Source of the DNA: Microstegium vimineum
Lineage: Eukaryota > Streptophyta > Magnoliopsida > Poales > Poaceae
Direction of reading: 5' to 3'
Assembly: GCA_022036555.1 (NCBI GenBank)
Contig: CM039128.1
Location: 25,862,719 to 25,926,718, forward strand
DNA length: 64,000 bases
Below are positions 12,121-24,204 of the stretch, piece after piece. The notes under the pieces were generated by a model. The model had not been told where the DNA came from and did no database searches. It worked only from the letters and a program-made list of their open reading frames with translations. The position numbers and the translations under genes were made by a program. The number at the start of each line of letters is the position of its first letter. Position 1 is the stretch's first letter.

Positions 12121-12344
12121 GGCTCCGGCCCAACAGCCCAGGGTGAGGCCCATCTACTGGGCTGATATAAAAGAGAGGAGTTAGGGTTTTATTCCTCACA
12201 AGACAACTCAGCGTCGTCCTCTCTCCCTCCCACGTGTTGTCTCCCTTCTCAGCGCCGTCACCCGCCCTCTCCCTCCCACGCGCACACCGCCCCCCCTCTC
12301 CCTCTCCCTCTTTTCCTCTCCCACCGGCACACTCCCTCCCACGT
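12121..12344 (+). other. promoter-like segment inside the CACTA
   Basis: TATAAAAG at 12166-12173 is followed by GTTAGGGTTTTATT and then by a CT-rich leader (CTCTCCCTCC repeats) up to the copy C insertion at 12344. The arrangement resembles a plant promoter and 5' leader that would run into the GC-rich segment at 25454. I cannot tell whether it derives from a host gene. Confidence 0.5.
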
Positions 12345-13414
12345 TGTTGACACCGTTTTTCGGCACGTGTCAAATAAGCTAAGGTTTGTGTTGATCGGCA
12401 GCCGTTTTCCATTGGCATCAGGAAGTCATGAGTCAGTATTGCCGATGGAAGTGTGCTGTGAGAAGACTAAGTGTGTTGCCGATGGAAGCTGGAAATTTCG
12501 GATGTTGCCGATAAGGGTTAATCGGTGAAGTCAAAACGCCTGAGCTGCAAAATTGCCGATTGTCGATTGCTAATAGGGATTGATTGGTGAAGACAAGTTA
12601 CCATTACAAGGTTGCCGATCGGGAAGTATTGCCGATGCCGATGGACATGGGGTGCCGATGAGCACAGGGTGGCTTAGCGTTTGATGTCAGCAGAGGATTA
12701 CCGATGGCCAAAGAAGGAAGCCGCGGATTGAAGGGATCTGCCGATGGAAAGTTTTCATCGAGGGAGAGGCATAAGGAAACTGGTGATTTTATACCAGTAT
12801 TATTATAGCAGTTTGAGTCTGACTCTTGCATGAGTCGTTTGTTTTCCTTTAAAATAGGGTGTGTTTGTTTAGGAAAATAATATTGTTATTTTAGATCCGA
12901 CTCCTACGCGAGTCAGTTTCCTTAAAGTTAAGAGTTTGTTTTAGGAAAGATATGAGTCGTGTCTTTGTACAACTCTCCATGTGGGAGTGTAAATATGTGC
13001 CCAAGGGCTGCGTGTAAAGATGAATCCAATATCAAAATCAAATCAATTTACTCTTATTCTACTTTTATCGCAATTTACCCTTTATTGCATTAGTTTTAGC
13101 TTATCAACGAGTTCTTCAAGCTTCGACGGGTTGCATCACCTTGATCTCCATCAAATCCTTGTATGTTCCGCGTGGGAGTACCTCTGAGCTTTGACATCCG
13201 GACGTATCGCTGTTGTCTCATTCAGCTCTGCTCTAGTTATCCTGATCAAGCTCCAATCTCGGCATCCGGGCGCATCGCCGTTGTCTTGATTGAATCTTGT
13301 TCTAGTTATCGTCCTTGTCGATTAACTGGTCAAATCGACTGGCACGCCTTCGGATATCGAATTTCGGGTATAAGCCCGAGGTGTTCGCAGATCCTGACGT
13401 TTTTTGTGTCAACA
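12345..13414 (+). repeat. 5' LTR of copy C (1070 bp)
   Basis: Termini TGTTGACAC and GTGTCAACA form a 9-bp inverted repeat. The U3 region (12395-12760) contains about ten TGCCGAT or ATCGGCA words. The left flank is the target duplication CACGT. Confidence 0.93.
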
Positions 13415-13465
13415 CCTCTTTTGGCACGCCTAGTGGGACTCGATTATACAAGGTTTACATCTATC
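13415..13465 (+). other. primer-binding region and short leader of copy C
   Basis: Directly after the LTR comes CCTCTTTTGGCACGCCTAG, where tRNA priming is expected. I cannot assign the tRNA with confidence. The leader before the gag ATG is only about 51 bp. Confidence 0.5.
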
Positions 13466-16400
13466 ATGGGTGATAACGCAGACGTTAACCAGAGGAACGT
13501 CATTGAAGTCTCCGAGGCCGATCTAAAAGATGATCAGAAGCTGGCCATGGAGCAGGCTATGGAGGAGTACAAGCAGTTATATCTCAAATCCTTTAGCCTG
13601 AGCAGGAGCGGCAAAGCAATTCAGAAACAAGATCCGCCGTTGCCACGGCAGGTCACGTATGACGCCAATCCTGGTAAGTTACAAGAGATGGTTAATTTTG
13701 CTCTAAGTCAAGCATTAATTAGCCACTCCAGCGTGCTGTCCAATACCGTCTACAATGCTGTCATGCAATCATTCAAAGAAGGACATGCACCTCAATATGT
13801 TGGTCCAACGTATCATCAACCTAGATCGGCATCTGTAAGCCCATCGGCAGCCCCAATGATGTCTTCTACTCCTGTGGAACCGTCTGCCGATGTGGCTACA
13901 CCCCCGAGGCCGAGCCCTGACAGCGTCACCAAGCTCCATACATATCCAGTGGCGTCGGCAATTTCAGGACCTGCTATCCAGAGTCAATCAGCTCCCACTA
14001 ATTGGTGGGGATACGGCATGCCTCCAAATCTATCTGTTGGTTCTAATCTGGTGCAGGGAGATAGCTCAGCTTGGAAGGGCTCTATGGCATCGGCAACACA
14101 ATCACAACCGATGGCCCCTATGATGCATTACTCTGTGCGCTCTCCAACTGTACAGGTGCCATTAGAAGAGTTTCAAGTGATCCCTAAAGTACCTCTGATG
14201 CCACCATCGGCGAGCTCTGTGCCAATGCAACACATTATAGCAGCTGGTAGCCAACCTCTGGTGGCAAGTCCCCAAGCCGGAGTGCTAGTTCCCCAAGGTA
14301 ATCTGATGATTGATTGCTCCAGGATACAAGAGCAACACGCTCCAGTTAGCTATCAGCCATCGGTAAGTCATATGCCGATGATTTACAATCTTGGATGGGC
14401 TAACCAACCGCCAGCTCAATAGCCTGGCGTATCAATGTATCATTATGGAGGCCCAGCAAATGCTCAGAGCGGACCATCGGTACAACAACCGATGAATACG
14501 ATGAATCAACCTAATCTGCTAAGTGTGCAAAACTATCCATCGGTACATCAACCGATGCATAGTGTTCAGATGACTGGTGCTGCGCCCGTGACTACTTCGC
14601 ATCATCTTCAAGAGGCGCATCAGCCGGCTCCACCAGTCAATAACCAGCCAATGAGTCGGCAAGAGCAGGATGCATATTGAGCCGATAAGATCGCCGAAGT
14701 TATGAAAGAACAATTCGGCATTAAACCCAAAGTCAATACATATTCTTATCAGACTTCGTATCCTCCAGCATATGACTTGATTCCTCTCCCAAATCGGTAC
14801 AAAGTGCCTGATTTACCAAGTTCTCCAGCCAACATGACACGTCAACGATGGAGCATATTAATCGCTTCATTATCCAGTGTGGAGAAGCTGCCAGCAGAGA
14901 GGAACTAAGGGTGAGATTGTTTTCTTCATCACTGTCTGGATCGGCATTCACATGGTTTATATCACTACCTCCAAATTCTGTAATCACATGGGCCGATCTA
15001 GAAAGGCAATTTTATAAATACTTCTTCGCTGGCATACATGAGAAGAAGCTTACCGATCTGGTCAAACTGAGGCAACGCAATGATGAATCGGTAGAAAGCT
15101 TTGTTCAGAGGCTGCAAGACGTGAAGAACAAGTGCTATAGCTTGGTACTTGATGATCGGCAACTGGCAGATTTAGCCTTCCAAGGATTACTGCCGCACAT
15201 CAAGGACAAGTACGCGTCTCAGGAATTTGAAAGCCTAAGTCATCTGGTGCAAAGGATTGCCGATCAAGACATCAAAACCTTTGAACCCAGGAAGACTTGG
15301 AACAAAAAGATGACCTTCATCGGGCAAGAAGAAGATTCTGGGTCGGATGAAGAGCTGAGCATCGGTGCGGCCGAATGGGTGAAGGATAAGAAGCATGTGT
15401 CTTGTCCGTTCGACCAGAAAGAAACTGAGAGATTCACTTTTGATATTACCAAGGCTGATAGGATGTTTGACTTATTACTTCAAGAGGGGCGGAATCAGGT
15501 AATTCCATCGGCCGAAGAGCTCAAGAAGATCAGGTACTGCAAGTGGCATAATGCAACTTCGCACAGTACCAATGACTGCAAAGTATTCAGGTAGCAGTTG
15601 CAATCAGAGATTGAATCTGGACGAATCAAGTTTGAAAATTCTAAGGTCCAGAAACCGATGAAGATTGATCAGCACCCGTTTCCAAATAATATGGTGGAAA
15701 CCAGTGGAAAAACTAAAGTGCTGACATCGGAAGCTGCCAGGAAGAACGCATCGGTAGATCCTAACCATCAAGTGACCGAGCGTGATGAAAGGAGGTTTGC
15801 CGATGACAGAAAGGGCAAGAAGGTTGCCAATGAAGGTAGCAGCGCCAGCAGGGCTCCTGGTGTTATAATCACGCATAAGCAGCCAAGGCGAGACTATCGG
15901 CAATCATGTGAAGAGCGATATCGGCAAGCGAAAGAAGAGCACCAGGAATGGCTTCGGCATAAAGACCACTGGAAGTGTCCCTTCTTCGTTCACTGCTGGG
16001 AAGAAGGCATCAAGCTGCCTACTACCGATAATTGTCCCGAATGCAATGGGTACTACACCGCCGATCGGTCAGGTAAGAAGCCTTGTTTTGATGATCGGGC
16101 ATCCAGGTACGCCAAGCCACTCAGAGAGAAGAGGTCGGTGCATGACCGACAGGGGGGCAAGCTCCGTGCCCATAACAGGCTTGGCAGACGTGTTGATCAA
16201 GAGGAGTTGGAGGAGATGGCCAATGCCAGAGTGCCCGACGAAGAAATATTCTCCAGAGATCCCAACATCGGAAGAAGTGCCGATGCAAGTGGTGGAAAGC
16301 AGCACCAGCCTATCTGGAAAACCAAGCTTCCTCAGTGGTGCACTAAGGGTCTAACCAAGACTCAGAAAAGGAGGGTTCAGCGCGAACGCCGCAATGACAT

Positions 16401-17136
16401 ATATGACAATGAAACGCCTTCAAGGGAAAAGCAGTGGAGGCCGAAACGCAAAGACAGGGATCCATCGGCAGAAATCAATATGGTCATCATATTGTCGATG
16501 GAGTTCATGGCGCCTGTCAGCGATGATGAAGAGACTGCAGAGATGGCACAACTAGTGTTGGATCCAATGACAGCCGTCTTTGAGAAGCCTGCCAATGATG
16601 AGAGGCAGCACCTGAGGGCTCTGTTCGTTAGGGGCAAAGTGGATGAGCAGCCTATGACAAAGATGCTAGTGGATGGTGGGGCATCAATAAACATAATGCC
16701 GTATGCCGTGTTCAGAAAGCTTGGGAAAGGCGACCAAGACTTGGTGAAAACGGACATGAAGCTCAAGGACTTTGAAGGCAATGTGTCGACAGCTATGGGA
16801 GCCGTATGTGTTGACTTAACCATCGGCAGCAAAACTTTGCCGACAATGTTTTTTGTAATCAGTGGCAAAGGTACCTATAACTTGCTCCTAGGAAGGGACT
16901 GGATCCACGCCAATTGTTGTATTCCTTCCACCATGCATCAGATCCTTGTATAGTGGATCGGGGACAGAATTGAAGTCGTCCAAAGTGAAGCCCCATCTAC
17001 TGTTGCATCGGCAGAATCAGAAACTTATGAGCAGACCAGGTGCATATCCGGCGAAGCTTGGGACAAAGAGTTCCCCAAAGTTGCCGATTACCATATTAAA
17101 CCGATCCAAGCAGTCGGTCCTGAAGAAGAGTTTTAA
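13466..17136 (+). pseudogene. gag-protease of copy C (stops at several positions)
   Basis: The start is ATG 13466 (MGDNADVNQRNVIEVSEAD). A long Pro/Ser/Gln-rich N-terminal part is followed by the gag core (FTWFISLPPNSVITW, about 14950), the cysteine-rich WKCPFFVHCWEEG with NCPECNGYY (about 15970-16050), and protease (LVDGGASINIMPYAVFRKLG near 16665, then GTYNLLLGRDW). DGG replaces the common D-T/S-G. Stops are TAG 14420-14422, TGA 14678-14680 (shared with B), TAG 15592-15594 and TAG 16951-16953 (TAA in B). A frameshift lies near 14815-14850. The frame closes at TAA 17134-17136, overlapping the pol ATG. Confidence 0.87.
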
Positions 17137-18905
17137 TGGATCGGTTCGCTGACGACGGAAAACTGGGGCAGGGCTTCACATCGGCCGATGATTTACTCGA
17201 GGTCGACATCGGCAATGGTAGTAAACCTAGGCCTACTTTTATTAGTGCTAAGTTAGATTCCCAATGTAAACAATAGTTAACCGATTTATTAAAGGAATAT
17301 AAAGATTGTTTTGCTTGTGATTATACAGAGATGCCTGGTTTAGACCGATCAATAGTTGAACATCGGTTACCCATTAAGTCTAGTTTCCAACCACATCGAC
17401 AACCTGCGCGCCGATGCAATCCTACTATTTTACCCGACATCAAGGCTGAGATTACAAAGTTAATCGAAGCTGGATTTATTCGGCAATGCCGATATGCCGA
17501 ATGGATTTCTAATGTGGTTCCTGTATATAAGAAAAATGGAAAACTTCGTGTTTGTATTGATTTCAGGAATCTTAACAAAGCTACGCCGATGGATGGCTAC
17601 CCGATGCCCGTTGCCGATCTGCTGATTGATGCTGCTGCTGGACATCAAATCATTAGCTTCATGGATGGCAATGCTGGATATAATCAAATATTCGTGGCTG
17701 AAGAAGACATATCCAAGACTACTTTCAGATGTCCAGGTCACGTCGGTTTATTTGAGTGGGTTGTTATGACTTTTGGCTTAAAGAATGCCGGTGCTACTTA
17801 TCAGAGAGCAATGAATTTCATTTTTCATAAGTATATCGGCACGATAGTTGAAATCTACATTGATGATGTGGTGCTTAAGTCTGGAGATTTTGAGAAGCAT
17901 CTTGCTGATTTGCGGAAAATATTGGAATGCACAAGGGAGCATGGGTTGAAGATGAATCCTAACAAGTGTGCGTTTGGTGTATCGGTAGGTCAATTTCTGG
18001 GTTTCATGGTGCATCAAAGAGGCATCGAGGTCGGCAGGAAATCCATTGATGCAATTAACAAGGTGGTTGCTCCTGTAAACAAGATTGAGCTGCAATCTTT
18101 GATCGGCAAGATTAATTTCATTAGAAGATTTATATCCAACTTGTCTGGTAAGATTAAATCTTTTAGTCCACTGTTAAAGCTGAAAGCCGATCAAGAGTTT
18201 ATATGGAAAGAAGAACAACAGTTAGCCTTGGAGGAGATTAAGAAATATTTGGTAAACCCTCTAGTTTTGGTTCTGCCTCAACACGGGAAGCCTTTTAGGT
18301 TATATTTGTCTGCCAATGACGGTGTTATCGGATCAGCCTTGATTCAAGAATTTGAAGGGAAAGAACGTGTAATATATTATCTGAGCAGAAGGTTGGTAGA
18401 TGCTGAGACCAGGTATTCGGCCATAGAGAGATTGTGCTTATGTCTATATTTCTCTTGCATTAAATTAAGGCATTATTTATTGTCGGCTGAATGTACTGTT
18501 ATCTGCAAAGATGATGTGGTTAAGTACATGCTGTCAATGCCGATATTAAGTGGACGAATCGGTAAGTGGATTTTGGCACTTTCAGAATTTGACCTAAGGT
18601 ATGAATCGGCTAAGGCTGTTAAGGGTCAGGTAATGGCCGATTTTGTTACTCAGCATCGCAATATGATAAGCTCTATGGAGATTGCTCCTTGGACTTTGTT
18701 CTTTGATGGATCTACGTGCAAAGACGGGGCAGGTATCGGTATTCTCTTGATTTCACCCCTAGGACGAAAGTATGAGATCTCGTTGCCGATTGTTGCTACT
18801 TCAATGAACAATCAGGCTGAGTACCAGACTCTATTAAAAGGGTTGGAATTACTCAGGGAAGTATGTGCCGATGCTGTTGAAATCTTCGGTGATTTATGTT
18901 GGTGA
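17136..18905 (+). pseudogene. reverse transcriptase and RNase H domains of copy C
   Basis: Pol is in a different frame from gag-pro and starts at ATG 17136-17138 within TAATG (MDRFADDGKLGQGF). An in-frame TAG lies near 17274. The frame from 17331 is open for 524 codons: RT with LRVCIDFRNLNKA, ISFMDGNAGYNQIF, MTFGLKNAGATYQRA and YIDD (about 17858), a degenerate RNase H (LYLSANDGVIGSALIQEF), and an archaeal-type RNase H (WTLFFDGSTCKDGAGIGI at about 18688, NNQAEYQTLLKG). A frameshift at about 18895 cuts the latter at FGD. It is the best preserved RT of the gypsy copies here. Confidence 0.9.
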
Positions 18906-20370
18906 TTAACCAATTGATTGGGACATATGAATGCCGAAGTGAAGCTTTAATTGCAGCCCATGAAAGGTGCCTGCAGTTATTAAAAGAATTCAAGGAGTAC
19001 CGCCTTGAGCATATTCCTAGGTTGCACAATGAAGAGGCCAATCGGTTAGCACAGAATGCTTCAGGGTATCAGCCGATTCAAGAAATCATGACATCGGTAA
19101 TAGTTACCGATGACTGGAAAAGCGAGATTGCCGATTACTTAAGGAATCCGTCTAAGAAAGTTGAAAGGCGTCTAAGGTTCCAAGCCACTAAGTATGTGCT
19201 CCTTGACGGTGAATTGTATTATCGGACGATTGATGGAGTTTTACTCAGATGCCTTGGTAAAGAGGAATCAAAAGAGTTGATGGGTGAAATCCATGAAGGT
19301 GTGTGTGGAGCACATCAATCGACATTTAAAATGAAGTGGATGATTAGGCGGAATGGATATTATTGGCCGACAATCCTTGAAGACTGCTTCAACTATTTCA
19401 AAGGGTGCCAAGATTGTCAGAAGTTTGGTAACGTACAGAGGGCACCTGCATCGGCTATGAACCCTATAATCAAGCCTTGGCCGTTTAGAGGGTGGGCTAT
19501 TATCTCATCGGCCAAATTTATCCGCCATCGAGTAAGGGCATAAGTTTATACTCGTTGCTACCGATTACTTCACTAAATGGGTTGAGGCAATTCCTTTGAA
19601 GAAAGTGACATCGGCAAACATGGTGGATTTTGTTAAAGAACACATTGTTTACCGATTCGGTATTCCTCAAACTATTACTACCGATCAAGGAACCATGTTC
19701 ACATCGGGAGAGTTTGATGAATTTGCTGCTAGTATGGGGTTCAAGGTGTTAAACTCTTCTCCTTATTATGCTCATGCCAACGATCAGGATGAAGCGACTA
19801 ATAAGGGAGTTATTAAGCTTATAAAGCGCAAGATTGAAGAAAACCCTAGAAGGTGGCATGTGTGTGTTAAACGAAGCCTTATGGTTGTATCGGATGGCTT
19901 GTCATGGTGCAACCAAAGTCTCGCCGTATTAGTTGGTCTATGGACACAATGCTGTCCTGCCTTGGGAAATTAAAACTGGCTCTAGGCGATTATCTTTTCA
20001 AGATCAATTGACGACCGATGATTATGCCACTCTGATGAAAGATGACTTAGAGGACTTAGTAGGTCATCGGTTGAGGGCATTGATCAGCATTGAGGAGAAT
20101 AAGAAGAGGGTTGCCAGGTGGTATGACAAGAAAGTGAAGGTAAAGGAATTTGTCGATGGTGATTTGGTTTGGAAGTTGATTTTACCGATTGGGACTAAGA
20201 GTTCTAAGTTTGGAAAATGGTCTCCTAATTGGGAAGGTCCTTATCGGATAAAACAATCTGCTCCTGGCAATGCCTATATTTTGGAGACTCTCGAAGGAGT
20301 TGCATTTTCTAGGGCAATCAACGGTAAATACTTGAAGAAATATTACCCTAGTATTTGGGTAGACGCATAG
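18896..20370 (+). pseudogene. RNase H end and integrase of copy C (three frames)
   Basis: The segment 18896-19543 holds the RNase H tail (RLHNEEANRLAQ) and the integrase zinc finger (HEGVCGAH, CQDCQKFG). A 1-bp loss near 19500 destroys the first catalytic Asp region (WAI then a frameshift; copy B has WAIDLIG). The segment 19596-19973 keeps TTDQGTMF with the second Asp and DEATNKG with the Glu. After another shift, 19933-20370 carries the C-terminal domain ending YPSIWVDA. Unlike B, the Glu segment is intact. Confidence 0.88.
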
Positions 20371-20497
20371 TACTCAGTTGAATGCCGATGAAGAAAAAAC
20401 ATTATATAAGCATCGGTAAAAGCGTGCTGACGTTATATTATAGAACCAAAATCATGTATTACTGATTACATTTGCCGATGTGATGGAATTTAACAAG

Positions 20498-23400
20498 TTA
20501 CAACAGGGATTGAATAACTGATATCGCACGCAGGCGAATTTGTTCTATCTCTTCTATCTCCCTAGCATCCTCATCGGCAGATCCTTCAACCGACTTGATC
20601 TTTCTCTTTAGAGCGATGGCTTGTCGGGCATTGCTGTCCCTCTCTTGTCACAAAGCCTTGATAGTATCGGGAAGTTGGGCTCTCTTCTGGCTGACTGCAT
20701 TCAAGGCTTCTTCATCCTTTCTTAGCTCAGCTTGCAGCTCTTCCTTTTTTTGCCGATAGTTGGATGAATTCCTGTTCAAGATCAATGCTAGAAGCTTCCG
20801 CTTGGCTGATGTTCTTGTGCTTCTCATCGGCGATTTGCTTAAACGTAAGCATTTCTTCCGTGAGTTTGGATTGAGCATTCCTGTTGGCGATACGGCTTGA
20901 GACCCGTTGGTATTGAAGTCAGCGACTCTCAAGGAAGGCTGCTTGGAGGAGGATCTCTTCTGCATCGGCAGGAAGTTGGCCTTGGATATCTTTGAAAGCT
21001 GCCCTTGCTGCAATTGAATCCTGGATGAGCTGGGAAGTATCTTGTTGCAGCAAGGAAAGCAGTGCTTCAAGTTTGGATTTGACCTCTGCCGATAAAGCTG
21101 GAGCAGAGCTTTCTTCGTCCTCATCCTCATCGGGAATGTTGATGGCGAAAGAGAATAGGCTGTCTGCTCGAGCGGAGCCTTCTTGCTTTTCATCCTCCTG
21201 GGGGTTGACGCCGAAGGAGAATAAGCTGTCTGGGGAATCTTGGGCCTAAAAAGGAAGAAGTTACGATATGCCGATTATAAGGTCATGTTACAGGTTTTAA
21301 GTGACCAACTTACCATTTTAAACCGAATTTCTTGCCTAGGACTTGGCATGGTGGATGGCCCAGCCTCATCCTGGAGATCGGCAGCAGTTGCCGATGAGTG
21401 AGCCTCTGCTAGGGAAGCAGTTGACGCCGTTGGTGCTGGTGGCGTTGTTGCTGGCGTCGCTTCCAATGTAGTGGCTGGCTCCCGTGGTGGCGACACCGTT
21501 CTCTCATCGAGAATTTCGGCTGGTGAAGGTGTCGATGCCAATGTCGCCTCCGCTGTTGCAGCGGGTGGTGTTACCTCCTGATCGGGGATATCGTCCAGTG
21601 GGTGATCAGGGGTAGGAGCTGATGATGGTTCTGTCGTTGGTGCGTTGGCAGTTGGTGATGCGACCGGAGTCGATGGCGAGGATGGAGTGGCCAATCTCAA
21701 GCGCCTTTTCTTTCTTGGCGCGGGCAGCGGGAGATCCAGCCCGTTTCGATGAAGTCTGGGGGGCATCGGCAGCAGGGCATGGAGATGCTTGTGTGCTTGG
21801 AGCAACTGCCGATGACCTCATTGCCTGAAAATATTAGTGTAAGTTATACAAAGTAACTTGTCACCGATGAAACAGTGTGTAATCGGTATGAGTGAAGATG
21901 AGTTTACTGCAAAAACCCACGTCAAGGCAGCAGCGGCAGCCGATGTAGCCTTGGTTTTTGTAGGCGTCGGTTTGGGTACCTTCTGAGGGGTAAAGGCAGC
22001 TAGCGTGGGGGCATTATTGCCGATGAGTGATATAGGACTCATCATTCGAAGGTTGAAGGGCTTGCCACTGTTGCTCATCTTGGGGATCGGATCGTCAGCC
22101 TGTCAAGCATAAGGAGGTCAGATACTGATGATAAGAATAAAGTAGAAAAATGCATCGGGATTAAAAACTTACTGCGTCATCGGGGATGATGTGGTTGGCG
22201 TCAATCATGTGCCGATAGTAGTGTGATGACTTGGCAAATAATTGATATCTCCATTCTTGCCACCAGAATTTATATTCATTTGTGATGAAGGATGTTGGTG
22301 ACCAGGGGGATAAATCAATATCTGACGTATCGGCATTGGGAGGAAGATTGACGATTTTGTTCCAGTCTATGGCACTGGAGATGGTCTGCCTTGGTTTTAC
22401 CACCTTGGAATAGCAGAGCTTGATCGGCAGTTGGCCAAATGCTAGTTGTCTTGGCGCCGCCGATGGGTAGTAAAACTCAAAGGATGGAGGGGCGTTCTTC
22501 CCGGTTCCGAAAATGTTGACTGGGATGGCTCGGGGAACGATACTGGCCTTCATGATTATATGATTTTGAGGCACATTCCCATCGGTAAGATTGAACATCA
22601 GCGGAAATTGATTGTTTTCATCAACATATGGCCACCAGAGCCGCTCTGAAGCAGGAATTCCATTGTAAAATTTTTGGAAGAATAGACCAAACTGCTCTGC
22701 ATCGGCATCGGTCCCGGGCAATACTATGATGGCCTCTCCAAAGTTGAGTGGAGGGCGAGTTGCTGATTCATCATCCCTATATTTGTAATCTTCCGATACG
22801 TCCCTTGGGAATTGTTGAGCAAACAAGTCAAACTGAAGGGCTTTGTACATGTGCACGTTCAGCCACATGTTGATGAACCACCAGGGACCCCCGAGGTTGC
22901 CGATGGGCTCGCCTAGCAGTAACTTCTTGGATACTTGATGTAGAAGGCGGTATACCGATCCAAGAAGATATCTGCCTAGAGGAAGTCTTGTTCCATCGGC
23001 AAGGAGTTCAGCTGCCGGAAGATGCATAGTAGTGTGTCCGACTGCCCTGCCGCAGAAGATAAATTTTTCCAACCACATATTCAGAAATATGGCGTGTTCC
23101 CTCTGGTTTACCGATCCAGTCTTCTGATACCCCTGGATGTAGTCAGTCCAACCGCCGATGTTCCGAGTGTTCACCTTATACTCGGCTTTCCTATTGAACA
23201 GAGTGAAGGTATCGGCAGAGGAGACGTCAAGGCCGGTCAGCATGTGCACATCGGCAAGTGTGGGAGTAGCTGGTCCATGTCGGAACAGGAAGACGTTCAT
23301 GGTGTCAGACCACAAGTAAGAGGCCGCTATCAGCATGTTCTCATTTTTCTCCATATCGGCAATGGAGAGCCTAATGCACTGATCTAGACTGCGCTCTGAC

Positions 23401-23779
23401 CAGTAAACTTGCTGTGTTCTAGAGACCCTAAGGTACCAGTTCTTCCACCCTTTGGTGGGCTTGGGCTATGACCGGAAAGCGTCCTTCCATAATCCTAAAC
23501 CGAAGCATTCAGATCTAAAAGGAATCCGGTTGGTTTCCGCGTTGATTATGTAGCTAGGATCAGGATTCCCCATTGGGCCTAAGCAGGTGAAGCTGGACTG
23601 CTCGAGAGGGATTAAAACTTTGTTGTAGAGTTCCTAGGTTTCGAAAAGAGAAGAAAAAGAAGGATCAAAGGAAGAAAAAAGGGGAAAAATTACGGGATTC
23701 ATACAGACAAAGGAATTAGCAGAAGATTGGATGAGGAGGAAGGTGGATTTACCTTAGGGATGTCAACTTGGATCGCCAT
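20498..23779 (-). pseudogene. antisense plant-mobile-domain gene of copy C, five exons
   Basis: Exons: 1, 23753-23779 (MAIQVDIPK); 2, 22173-23633 (487 codons); 3, 21908-22099 (64 codons); 4, 21314-21824; 5, 20498-21245. Introns start GTAAAT, GTAAGT, GTAAAC and GTAAGT and end in CTAG, ACAG, TCAG and TTAG. Exon 2 is the PMD: SYLWSDTMNVFLFRHGPATP, then RYLLGSVYRLLHQVSKKLLL and PWWFINMWLNVH. Exon 4 is Pro/Ala/Thr-rich with a basic patch, exon 5 acidic then coiled coil. Damage is limited: TAG 23466-23468 (TGG in B), one frameshift in exon 4, and small indels in exon 5. It ends 127 bp from the pol stop, tail to tail. The molecular role is unknown. Confidence 0.8.
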
Positions 23780-24204
23780 TGGAGCTGAGGAGTTCTTGCG
23801 GATTGTGCTTGGCTTGAAGGAGGAACTGTCGCTCGAGCTCGAACAGGTGTTCTTCGGAGGCGCCGCCAGAGGTTGAAGACGAAGGCAGATGTGAAAGTGA
23901 AAGTGGACTCAGGGTAAAAAGGCAGATTGGTTCCTGGTAACTTTGATAAGCTTACTCAGGGGTATTTTGGGATTTCGGTTCATACTGTGCAGGAATGTGG
24001 AGAGACCTGCAGTGGATGTGTGCGATAATCAAGGAGATATTGTCAGATTTGCAACTGCTTGTGCTATAATCGAGGGATTTTATTAATAAATTGCGGTTCT
24101 GCGCGCGGAGATCGAGGAGGTTGTGCAGTTGTCTCGAAGGTAATGGCTACAATAGAGAGAATTTTGGTGCGTAAAATATTATACACTCCAAAACTGGGGG
24201 CATG
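23780..24204 (+). other. 3' non-coding region and polypurine tract of copy C
   Basis: This region carries the antisense gene's presumed promoter area; the TATA box of copy B is not conserved here. It ends at AAAACTGGGGGCATG (24191-24204), the expected polypurine tract directly before the 3' LTR. Confidence 0.65.
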
